5,444 nt of DNA from positions 1 through 5,444 of the forward strand of contig CALQKQ020000268.1 of assembly GCA_943331195.2 (NCBI GenBank). The letters are read 5' to 3'. Both the position numbers and the translations under genes were made by a program. A model generated the notes under the pieces. The model saw only the letters and a program-made list of their open reading frames with translations, was not told the DNA's origin and searched no databases. The DNA is from Akkermansia muciniphila. GTDB taxonomy: Bacteria; Verrucomicrobiota; Verrucomicrobiia; Verrucomicrobiales; V1-33. Within the stretch, counting starts at the first letter, position 1. Each line of letters begins with the position of its first letter. Shown here one piece after another: positions 1 through 4,817 of this stretch.

Positions 1-196
1 GAGGCTGGGGAGGCTGGGGGAGGCGCGCGAAGCGGCCAGGGGGCGCGTTGGGTAAGATGGCTTCGCCTGGCGGCGGCGTCGACTGGGGGGAAACTGATTT
101 GGGCTTAAGGGCTTGCCCCAGGGGCTGGCGGGGATAAGTGCCGGAGAGGAGCGGTTAAGAAGTTGCGGGAGGGCGAGGGCTGGGGGAGGGTGGGGG
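1..196. other. 5' flank of the PNP gene, no gene recognised
   Basis: This is G-rich, low-complexity sequence that opens with two tandem copies of GAGGCTGGG (1-9 and 10-18). Two + frames are open from the left edge and stop at 53-55 and 106-108, and a third runs to about 135. Any of them could be the 3' end of an upstream gene, but the encoded peptides are Gly/Arg/Ala-rich and match nothing I recognise. No clear promoter or terminator is visible. A TTG at 113 would lengthen the PNP frame by 28 residues, but that extension looks non-coding. Confidence 0.4.
185..190 (+). promoter_or_regulatory. ribosome binding site of the PNP gene
   Basis: GGAGGG lies six bases before the ATG at 197, a normal Shine-Dalgarno spacing. 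It supports that ATG over the upstream in-frame TTG at 113. The surroundings are so G-rich that chance matches are easy, so the support is moderate. Confidence 0.45.
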
Positions 197-976
197 ATGC
201 GATCAGACGATTTTACCATTTCGGGGATAGTGCAGGATTTTTACCCTCGGGTGGGTTTGGTGTTAGGGTCTGGACTGGGGGGGTTTACCCAGCGGGTGGA
301 GGTAGCGGCGCGAGTGCCGTATCGGGATTTAGCCTTGCCGCAGAGTGGGGTGCCGGGGCACGACGGCGAGATGGTGTTGGGGACGGTGGGGGGGACGCGG
401 GTGGCGATTTTGTCGGGTCGGGTGCACTTGTATGAGGGGCGCGGGGCGCGGGAGGCGACGGCTGGGGTGCGGTTGTTGGGGCAGTTGGGGGTGCGGCAGT
501 TGATTTTGACGAATGCGGCGGGGACGCTGAATGATTCGTTTCGGCCGGGGGAGTGGATGATGTTGACGGACCACTTGAATTTGACGGGGGAGTCGCCGCT
601 GACGGGGGGGCCGCAGTTTGTGGATTTGTCGGAAGTGTATAGTTTGGCGCTGCGGGCGCGGTTTTTGGCGGGGGCGGCGGCGCAGGGGCTGCGCTTGCAT
701 GCGGGGGTGTATGCGGGGCTGCGAGGACCGCAGTATGAGACGCCGGCGGAGATTCGGATGCTGCGGGCGCTGGGGGCGGATGCGGGGGGGATGAGCACGG
801 TGTTGGAGGCGATCCAGGCGCGGGCGCTGGGGATGGAGGTGGCGGCCTTTTCGTGTTTGACGAATTGGGCGGCGGGGATGGCGGGGCCGCTGAGCCACCA
901 GGAAGTGGTCGAGGTGGGCGCGGAAGCGGCGGGGGCGCTGGCGGATTTGCTGGAAGACGGGCTGCGGGCGCGCTAG
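197..976 (+). CDS. Purine nucleoside phosphorylase, trimeric PNP/MTAP family
   Basis: A 259-aa cytosolic enzyme of purine salvage. It should cleave (deoxy)inosine and (deoxy)guanosine with phosphate to give the free base and (deoxy)ribose-1-phosphate (EC 2.4.2.1). The family signature is present along the whole chain: GSGLG at residues 24-28, GHDGE at 54-58, SGRVHLYEG at 73-81, TNAAG at 105-109, DHLNLTG at 125-131, GPQYETPAEIRML at 177-189, GMSTV at 198-202 and LTN at 221-223. Mapped on human PNP, the phosphate ligands correspond to Ser25, Arg75, His77, Ala108 and Ser200. The base site corresponds to Tyr180, Glu181 and Asn223; Asn223 fits 6-oxopurines. His234 matches the sugar-binding His257. 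Length is normal for the family. The usual 'STVPE' reads STVLE, a mild variant. The ATG at 197 is chosen because it places GSGLG at the usual distance from the N-terminus and has a Shine-Dalgarno. The next gene starts 75 bases after the stop, so linkage to the exosortase genes may be only positional. Confidence 0.93.
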   Translation: MRSDDFTISGIVQDFYPRVGLVLGSGLGGFTQRVEVAARVPYRDLALPQSGVPGHDGEMVLGTVGGTRVAILSGRVHLYEGRGAREATAGVRLLGQLGVRQLILTNAAGTLNDSFRPGEWMMLTDHLNLTGESPLTGGPQFVDLSEVYSLALRARFLAGAAAQGLRLHAGVYAGLRGPQYETPAEIRMLRALGADAGGMSTVLEAIQARALGMEVAAFSCLTNWAAGMAGPLSHQEVVEVGAEAAGALADLLEDGLRAR

Positions 977-1020
977 GGGAGGGGGCGATTTCTTCGCTCG
1001 ACGGGGGGGAGGTTCCGCAG

Positions 1021-1051
1021 TATAGGCTGATAATTAATACTCCTGAAAAAT
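1021..1051 (+). promoter_or_regulatory. candidate promoter, AT-rich patch
   Basis: A roughly 30-base AT-rich island sits in an otherwise G-rich region, directly before the small membrane-protein gene. GATAAT at 1029-1034 resembles a -10 box, and TATAGG at 1021-1026 is an alternative. No good -35 element is found at 16-18 bases upstream. No strong Shine-Dalgarno lies between it and the ATG at 1052. The position suggests a separate promoter for the small gene, the toroid gene, the exosortase and epsI, but this is inference. Confidence 0.3.
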
Positions 1052-1228
1052 ATGCGAATCCCCCGCTGGCTCTTTTGGTTGGTGCTCTATGGAGCGGCGA
1101 CCTTTGGGTGGATGGTGTATTTCGAGCATGGGCCGGGATGGGAGCGGTTTTGGGCGGGGGCGCGGGCGGAGGTGGGGCGGGGATGGAGTGGGTTGGAGCG
1201 CTGGGCGGTGGGGAGGGCCGGGAAGTAG
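1052..1228 (+). CDS. Small Trp-rich single-pass membrane protein, function unknown
   Basis: A 58-aa frame starting MRIPRWLFWL. Residues 6-24 form one hydrophobic segment, preceded by two Arg residues (inside-positive). The tail of about 34 residues is rich in Trp, Gly and Arg. Seven of 58 residues are Trp (6, 9, 20, 30, 34, 45, 51). About two thirds of codons end in G, the same habit as the neighbouring genes, which supports real coding. The stop lies four bases before the next ATG, so the two genes are probably translationally coupled, and the next gene's ribosome site lies inside this one. No Shine-Dalgarno is evident; translation may be leaderless or start from the AT-rich leader. I do not recognise a family. 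It could be a membrane anchor or partner for the toroid protein or the exosortase. The main doubt is that short G-rich frames arise easily here. Confidence 0.6.
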   Translation: MRIPRWLFWLVLYGAATFGWMVYFEHGPGWERFWAGARAEVGRGWSGLERWAVGRAGK

Positions 1229-1232
1229 CGCG

Positions 1233-2123
1233 ATGAGTTTTCGGGTCGAAATGTTGCAGGTGGCGCGCTTGGCGCCGGGGCTTTTGGGAGGGGCGGCAGG
1301 GTTGGTGGAGGGATTTTTGCGGAGTCGGATGACGGCGGAGGGGGCGTTTGGGGACCGGGAGGGCCGGGGAGATTTGTATTATACGGTGTTTGGGATGGAG
1401 GGGCTGAGGGCGCTGCAGCGGGAGCCGGCGTGGGAGGGATTGACCGCTGGGCTGCGGGGGTTTGGGGGCGGGGAGGGCTTAGATTTTGTGCATTTGTGCT
1501 GTTTGGCGCGGTGCTGGGGGGCGGTGCCGCGCGGGCTAGGGGTTTTGGGGGAGGAAGAGGCCAGCGATTTGCTGAGTCGAGTCGAGGGGTATCGGTCGGG
1601 GGATGGGGGTTTTAACCAGAGGAAGGGCTCGGCGCGATGCACGGCTTATGGCAGTTTGCTGGGGTGGGCGGCCCGGGGCGACTTAAAGGCACCTGGGGAG
1701 GAGGCCGAGGTGTTGCTGGGGTGTTTGCAGGAGTTGCGCTCTGGGGACGGGGGTTTTGGAAATGAGCCGGGAATGGCGCAGGGGAGCACCCCGGCGACGG
1801 CGGCGGCGGTGGCGCTGCACCGGCAGTTGCGGCGGACGCCGGATGCGGGGGTAGGGGAGTGGTTGCTGAAGCAGGTGCACGAGGGGGGTGGATTTAAGGC
1901 CATGCCGGGGGCACCGCTGCCGGACTTGTTGTCGACGGCGGTGGCGCTGCACGCTTTGGATGGGATGCAGGTTTCGTTTGCGGGGCAGAAGGAGGCGCTT
2001 TTGGACTTTGTCGACACCCTCTGGAGTGCGGAGGGGGGATTTCATGGGCACTGGGCGGACGACGAATTGGACGTGGAATATACGTATTATGGCTTGTTGG
2101 CGCTGGGGCATTTGGCGCTGTGA
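1233..2123 (+). CDS. Prenyltransferase/squalene-oxidase repeat protein (alpha/alpha toroid), probably not a classical zinc prenyltransferase
   Basis: A 296-aa protein resembling the beta subunit of Rab geranylgeranyltransferase. Turn motifs recur about every 46-49 residues: GAFGD at 37-41, a weaker GGGEG at 78-82, DGGFN at 124-128, DGGFG at 172-176, GGGFK at 218-222 and EGGFH at 267-271. Each is followed by a helix of the type 'T.YA...L', giving about six helical hairpins, as expected for a closed barrel. In protein prenyltransferases zinc is held by Asp, Cys (DxC) and a later His. Here the matching stretch reads PDLLST (230-235), keeping Asp231 but with Leu for Cys, and DVEYTYYG (280-287) has Tyr where His is expected. 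I also see no DxDD motif of squalene-hopene cyclases. There is no signal peptide, so it is probably cytosolic. The ATG at 1233 follows GGGAAG (1220-1225) by seven bases and the previous stop by four; a longer frame from 1089 adds only Gly/Arg/Trp-rich sequence. It lies 68 bases before the exosortase gene, suggesting a shared operon. Fold assignment is firm; activity is unknown. Confidence 0.85.
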   Translation: MSFRVEMLQVARLAPGLLGGAAGLVEGFLRSRMTAEGAFGDREGRGDLYYTVFGMEGLRALQREPAWEGLTAGLRGFGGGEGLDFVHLCCLARCWGAVPRGLGVLGEEEASDLLSRVEGYRSGDGGFNQRKGSARCTAYGSLLGWAARGDLKAPGEEAEVLLGCLQELRSGDGGFGNEPGMAQGSTPATAAAVALHRQLRRTPDAGVGEWLLKQVHEGGGFKAMPGAPLPDLLSTAVALHALDGMQVSFAGQKEALLDFVDTLWSAEGGFHGHWADDELDVEYTYYGLLALGHLAL

Positions 2124-2182
2124 GGAAGCGTTTAGTGCTTAGCGGCGAGGCGGAGCTTGATTTTGCGGGGAGGAGGAACTAG

Positions 2183-2189
2183 AAGGAGG
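2183..2189 (+). promoter_or_regulatory. strong Shine-Dalgarno before the exosortase gene
   Basis: AAGGAGG is a near-perfect anti-16S match but ends only two bases before the ATG at 2192. An in-frame GTG at 2201 would sit 11 bases away, and GGGGAGGAGG further up (2167-2176) would suit the ATG loosely. The real start could therefore be 2192 or 2201; the protein differs by only three residues. Confidence 0.6.
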
Positions 2190-2191
2190 CC

Positions 2192-3163
2192 ATGCCTGCT
2201 GTGTCTGCTTCGCCAAGTGCGCCTGCGCCTCTTATTGCTAAGGGGATGTGGGCCGTGTGGGTGGTGGTGCTGGGGTTTTTCTTTGGGTTTTTGCCGCGAT
2301 TTGGTCCGGAAGGGGGCACGGCGACCTTGGGCTGGCTGATTTCTACCTGGACGGCGGAGACCAACTATGAGCACGGCTGGTTGGTGGTGGGGTTGACGAT
2401 TTGGTTGGCCTGGCGGGCGCTGCCTGGGATGCGGGCGGAGGCGTGGCGGCCGGCGGCGCTGGGGCTGGGTTTTGTGGCGCTGGGGGTACTCTTTTTTGTG
2501 GGCGGGTGGCGGCTGATCCAGCCGCGCGTCAGCGTGGTGGCGCTGCCCTTTTTGGTGTTTGGTTCGGCGGTGTACCTGCAGGGTTGGGCGCGGGCGCGGC
2601 ATCTGATTTTTCCATTGAGCATGGTGGCCTTTGTGATTCCGATGCCGGGGATTCAGCAGATGACGACGGGCTTGCAAATCATGGCCACGAAGATGGCGTA
2701 TCATGCGACGCAACTGTTTGGGATGAAGACGGAGATTGCGGGGAACCGGGTGTACGATCCATCGGGCAACTGGGGCAACTGGGAGATTGATGAGGGCTGC
2801 AGTGGGATCCGCTCGATTGTGGCGCTGACGCTCGTGACCTATGTGTATGGGATGACGGCGCACCGGAAGTGGACGGAGCGGGGGGTGATTTTTGCGGCGT
2901 GCATCCCGATTGCGATTTTGGCGAACGCGGTGCGGGTGACGTCGATTTTGGTGGTGGCGCGGATCAATGTGGATTTTGCGAAAACCACGTGGCACGACTA
3001 TTCGGGCTTTATGTCGTTTGGGGCGGCGCTCTTTTTGTTGATGTTATTGAGCAAGGTAATGCGCCAGGGCGTGAAGGCGCTGCGGCCCAAGGTGACGGTG
3101 ACGCGGGTCGAGCGCCCGGGGGCGGCGGTGGCGGCGGAACCCAGTTCGGTGGATCTTTACTAA
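2192..3163 (+). CDS. Exosortase (exosortase/archaeosortase family transpeptidase)
   Basis: A 323-aa polytopic inner-membrane protein that should cut and transfer substrates bearing a short C-terminal motif-TM-basic tail (PEP-CTERM type). The catalytic triad of the family is complete: Cys203 in EGCSGIRS (201-208), Arg248 in NAVRVTS (245-251) and His268 in WHDYSG (267-272). The N-terminal family signature WTAETNYEHGWLV (53-65) is also present. About eight hydrophobic segments are visible, near residues 19-35, 62-77, 88-104, 114-128, 138-152, 206-222, 230-257 and 270-289. The basic, Ala/Val-rich tail (290-323) is probably cytoplasmic. Length fits the family's single-domain form; the EpsI part is not fused but encoded five bases downstream. 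Members of this family are named by the signal they recognise (for example PEP, VPDSG or VPLPA); I cannot assign the subclass from sequence alone, so no xrt letter is given. No substrate gene is visible in the window. Confidence 0.93.
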   Translation: MPAVSASPSAPAPLIAKGMWAVWVVVLGFFFGFLPRFGPEGGTATLGWLISTWTAETNYEHGWLVVGLTIWLAWRALPGMRAEAWRPAALGLGFVALGVLFFVGGWRLIQPRVSVVALPFLVFGSAVYLQGWARARHLIFPLSMVAFVIPMPGIQQMTTGLQIMATKMAYHATQLFGMKTEIAGNRVYDPSGNWGNWEIDEGCSGIRSIVALTLVTYVYGMTAHRKWTERGVIFAACIPIAILANAVRVTSILVVARINVDFAKTTWHDYSGFMSFGAALFLLMLLSKVMRQGVKALRPKVTVTRVERPGAAVAAEPSSVDLY

Positions 3164-3168
3164 CCGCT

Positions 3169-3912
3169 ATGTTGAAGCGACTTTTCATTTTGCAAGCGGT
3201 TCTCGCGGGGGGGCTGAGCCTGGTATTTTTGTTGCCGAAATCGCCACCGCTGCAGCCCTCGGCGGTGTCGCTGGCGTTGCCCAATGTGCTGGTGTTATCG
3301 GGTTGGACGGCGGGGCCGAAGCTGGAGCCTTCGGAAAAGGAGTTGAAGGCATTGGCGCAGGACACGGATTTTGCGCGGCGCAGCTATTACCGAGCGGCTG
3401 GGATGGAGGCACCGCGGGGATCGCGGGAGATGCTGCAGGCGTCGATTGTGCTCTCGGGCAAGGACATCAATAATAGCGTGCACCGCCCGGAGCGCTGCTT
3501 GCCGGCGCAGGGCTTGAACTTGGTGAGCAGTCGCGATTTTCCGGTGGTGCTGCGAGGGGGGCAGCGGATCACCCTGACGCGGTTGCGGTGCACGGGGACG
3601 GATGCGGCGAGCAAGGCGAGCTATACGCATCTGAGCTATTATTGGTTTGTGGGGCATGACAGCGTGGAGCACAGCCACTACGGTCGGACGTTCAAGGATA
3701 TGCGGGACCGGCTGATGGAGGGCTATGACCAGCGCTGGGCCTATATCACGGTGAGTGCCAACTTGGTGCGGGCGCTGGCGAAGGATGAAAATGGTCAGGA
3801 TTTCATCACGAGCAAGCTGGATGAGGAGCAGACTGACCGCAGCGTGGAGGAGTTTGTGTCGGAGCTGGCACCGGAGCTGTTGGATGTGCGGGCGGTGAAG
3901 GAGTGGCACTAG
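3169..3912 (+). CDS. epsI: EpsI-family exosortase-associated protein
   Basis: A 247-aa protein of the EpsI (DUF3485) family, the usual partner of exosortases. Residues 5-22 form a single hydrophobic segment after MLKR, so it is a signal anchor or signal peptide with the rest outside the inner membrane. The family core is clear: DFARRSYYR (67-75), then the hallmark HRPERCLPAQG (105-115, normally HRPExCLP.xG) with Cys110, then a second Cys141 and SYYWFVG (156-162). The C-terminal 40 residues are acidic. In exopolysaccharide loci EpsI proteins are required for export or processing, but their biochemical role is unsettled; I infer only partnership with the preceding exosortase. The start at 3169 is five bases after the exosortase stop. 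There is no good Shine-Dalgarno, so translational coupling is likely. Full length for the family. Confidence 0.9.
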   Translation: MLKRLFILQAVLAGGLSLVFLLPKSPPLQPSAVSLALPNVLVLSGWTAGPKLEPSEKELKALAQDTDFARRSYYRAAGMEAPRGSREMLQASIVLSGKDINNSVHRPERCLPAQGLNLVSSRDFPVVLRGGQRITLTRLRCTGTDAASKASYTHLSYYWFVGHDSVEHSHYGRTFKDMRDRLMEGYDQRWAYITVSANLVRALAKDENGQDFITSKLDEEQTDRSVEEFVSELAPELLDVRAVKEWH

Positions 3913-4052
3913 GCGGGCGGAGCGGGGCCGGGATGAGAGAAGTGGAAGTGGAAGTGGAGATGTTGGGAGTGCCGCGCTGGGGGTTGAACCGGCCGCTGCG
4001 AAGGGGAGCCCATTTTCGTCTTAGGCCAGTAAGCGTTTGATCCTTGCACGTC

Positions 4053-4079
4053 TGAAAATAAGGGCAGCGGAGTTGCCCT
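4053..4079 (-). terminator. candidate intrinsic terminator, minus strand
   Basis: Read on the minus strand, AGGGCA (4079-4074) pairs with TGCCCT (4066-4061) across a seven-base loop and is followed at once by TATTTTCAGA (4060-4051). A six-pair stem plus a short T-rich run fits a modest Rho-independent terminator. It would lie about 215 bases after the stop of the minus-strand gene ending at 4293. On the + strand no T run follows the hairpin, so it should not terminate epsI. Confidence 0.4.
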
Positions 4080-4143
4080 ATGGCAGGGTGAGGGATGAGA
4101 AGTCCGCATATTGGTGACCATTGCTCCGGGAGAACTGACATTG

Positions 4144-4207
4144 AGCGGTTGAGCAAAAGCGGTGTTTGACCTCTCCCCTCGAGCTACAGTCGGCTTCGTC
4201 AACCGCT
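4144..4207. repeat. 9-bp perfect inverted repeat with extended pairing
   Basis: AGCGGTTGA at 4144-4152 is the exact reverse complement of TCAACCGCT at 4199-4207, with 46 bases between. Outside, 4141-4142 can pair with 4209-4210 after one mismatch. Inside, AAGC (4157-4160) pairs with GCTT (4193-4196). This gives a stem of about 15 pairs interrupted by small internal loops. It may be an RNA stem or the remnant of a recombination site; the order of GTT and AAC cores is opposite to an integron attC site. Confidence 0.5.
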
Positions 4208-4220
4208 AAAACCCGCGAGA

Positions 4221-4253
4221 AGCCAGAATTTGGCCTCTACTTATGGTCTGGCT
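4221..4253. repeat. 7-bp inverted repeat with an alternative nested hairpin
   Basis: AGCCAGA at 4221-4227 pairs with TCTGGCT at 4247-4253 (19-base loop). The left arm can instead form a smaller hairpin, GCCA (4222-4225) with TGGC (4231-4234). The two are mutually exclusive. It lies 40 bases past the stop of the minus-strand gene at 4293 and has no adjoining T run, so a terminator role is uncertain. Confidence 0.4.
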
Positions 4254-4292
4254 ACATCTAGAAAAGGAATGGACGAGTCGCGTGACAGAAAA

Positions 4293-4757
4293 TCAACCCG
4301 CTGATTCAACCAAGTGCTCCGTTCTACGGCGAAGCCGTCTAGCCAATAGCACGGCTATACCTCGATACATTTTGGCACCGGCCACTGGGTATTCTTCCAC
4401 AAACCCCAGAAATTGCTCCCGCTGCAAACACCACACGGTGCTCGCGACAGTGGCCACAACGTGTGCTGCAGCCTCAGTGATGGGTTCGAGCATTGTCATT
4501 TCGCCCACACATTCACCAGGCTGAACATATCCAAGGGTGAGTAACGCCTGATCCGAGGCTGCCACAACCCGAAGCTCTCCGCTTAGAAGCAAATGTAGAA
4601 ATCCTTGCGGCTTTCCCTGTTCGACCAGCTTGTCTGATTTTAAATGGGAAACCGTCTCGCCATAGGCAAAAAGGGAGGCTCGCTCGTCGTCGGTGAGATC
4701 GACAACGATGCCATGGGCTGGTAAAGTATCAGAAACTGAAAAATTAAATGGGGACAT
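4293..4757 (-). CDS. Stand-alone cyclic-nucleotide-binding-fold protein (CAP_ED), no DNA-binding domain
   Basis: A 154-aa protein consisting of one cNMP-binding beta-barrel (about residues 17-125) and a short C-terminal helix (125-149) rich in Arg. Family marks include L44-V45-E46-Q47-G48, LLLSGELRVV (56-65), PGECVGEMTMLEP (80-92) and the C-terminal strand WCLQREQF (109-116). In E. coli CRP the phosphate-binding cassette uses Glu72, Arg82 and Ser83. Aligned here, Glu is kept (Glu86) but Arg and Ser are Ala96 and Ala97, so classical cAMP or cGMP binding is doubtful. There is no helix-turn-helix and no signal peptide, so it is not a CRP/FNR regulator but a possible cytosolic ligand or protein-interaction module. 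The start is well set: a stop codon lies four codons upstream of the ATG, though no Shine-Dalgarno is visible. It follows the secreted-protein gene by 60 AT-rich bases, which could hold its own promoter. Codon use is less G-biased than in the genes to the left. Confidence 0.85.
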   Translation of the reverse strand: MSPFNFSVSDTLPAHGIVVDLTDDERASLFAYGETVSHLKSDKLVEQGKPQGFLHLLLSGELRVVAASDQALLTLGYVQPGECVGEMTMLEPITEAAAHVVATVASTVWCLQREQFLGFVEEYPVAGAKMYRGIAVLLARRLRRRTEHLVESAG

Positions 4758-4817
4758 ATCGATTATTTAAGTGATTGGGTTTGCTTGGATTTTCGAGAAA
4801 GAGAGATGATAAGGATA
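4758..4817 (-). promoter_or_regulatory. AT-rich leader before the cyclic-nucleotide-fold gene
   Basis: These sixty bases between the two minus-strand genes are markedly A/T-rich compared with the flanks and contain no hairpin-plus-T-run terminator. On the minus strand TTAAATAAT lies just before the start codon and could be a -10 element of a near-leaderless transcript, but no matching -35 is clear. Read-through from the upstream gene is equally possible. Confidence 0.25.

Larger units (their letters stand above)
3913..4292. other. convergent intergenic region, no gene recognised, several inverted repeats
   Basis: This gap lies between the + strand epsI and the minus-strand cyclic-nucleotide-fold gene. 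It starts G-rich, with three perfect tandem copies of GAAGTG at 3939-3956. From about 3990 it turns to balanced, lower-GC sequence. Minus-strand frames of about 97 and 116 codons cross it but overlap epsI or read as Pro/Ser/Thr-rich, and none has a ribosome site or a recognisable domain. Three inverted repeats are listed separately. It could be an untranslated tail with terminators, a decayed element or a structured RNA; I cannot choose from sequence alone. Confidence 0.5.

Noticed and set aside
113..196. TTG start for PNP
   Set aside because: The extra 28 residues are Gly/Arg-rich and not family-like; the ATG at 197 fits the family N-terminus and has a Shine-Dalgarno.
241..898. Long minus-strand open frames opposite the PNP gene (to 185-189 aa)
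   Set aside because: Pro/Arg/His/Gln-rich translations without domains; open only because the G-rich + strand leaves few stop codons on the complement.
1089..1232. N-terminal extension of the toroid protein by 48 residues
   Set aside because: The added stretch is Gly/Arg/Trp low complexity, overlaps the better-supported small membrane-protein frame, and the ATG at 1233 has a ribosome site.
853..1236. 127-codon + frame spanning the end of PNP and the small gene
   Set aside because: Glycine-rich run crossing two better frames, with no recognisable domain.
2132..2995. 287-codon minus-strand open frame opposite the exosortase
   Set aside because: Extreme Arg/His/Pro/Gln content and full overlap with a gene that has a complete catalytic triad; a compositional shadow.
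3295..3909. 204-codon minus-strand open frame opposite epsI
   Set aside because: Same shadow composition, and the + frame carries the EpsI hallmark.
3975..4000. tRNA T-arm resemblance (GGGGTTGAACC)
   Set aside because: No acceptor stem, anticodon arm or CCA end can be built around it.
3909..4202. 97-codon minus frame in the convergent gap as a gene
   Set aside because: Pro/Ser/Thr-rich, no ribosome site, and its end runs into the epsI stop. A decayed gene cannot be excluded but nothing recognisable remains.
4144..4207. Integron attC site
   Set aside because: GTTGAGC (4148-4154) matches the GTTRRRY core, but the arms are in the order GTT then AAC, opposite to attC, and no integrase is present.
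4162..4209. Short + frame reading VFDLSPRATVGFVNR as a gene remnant
   Set aside because: Only 15 codons, no match I can name, and it overlaps the inverted repeat; too short to support.
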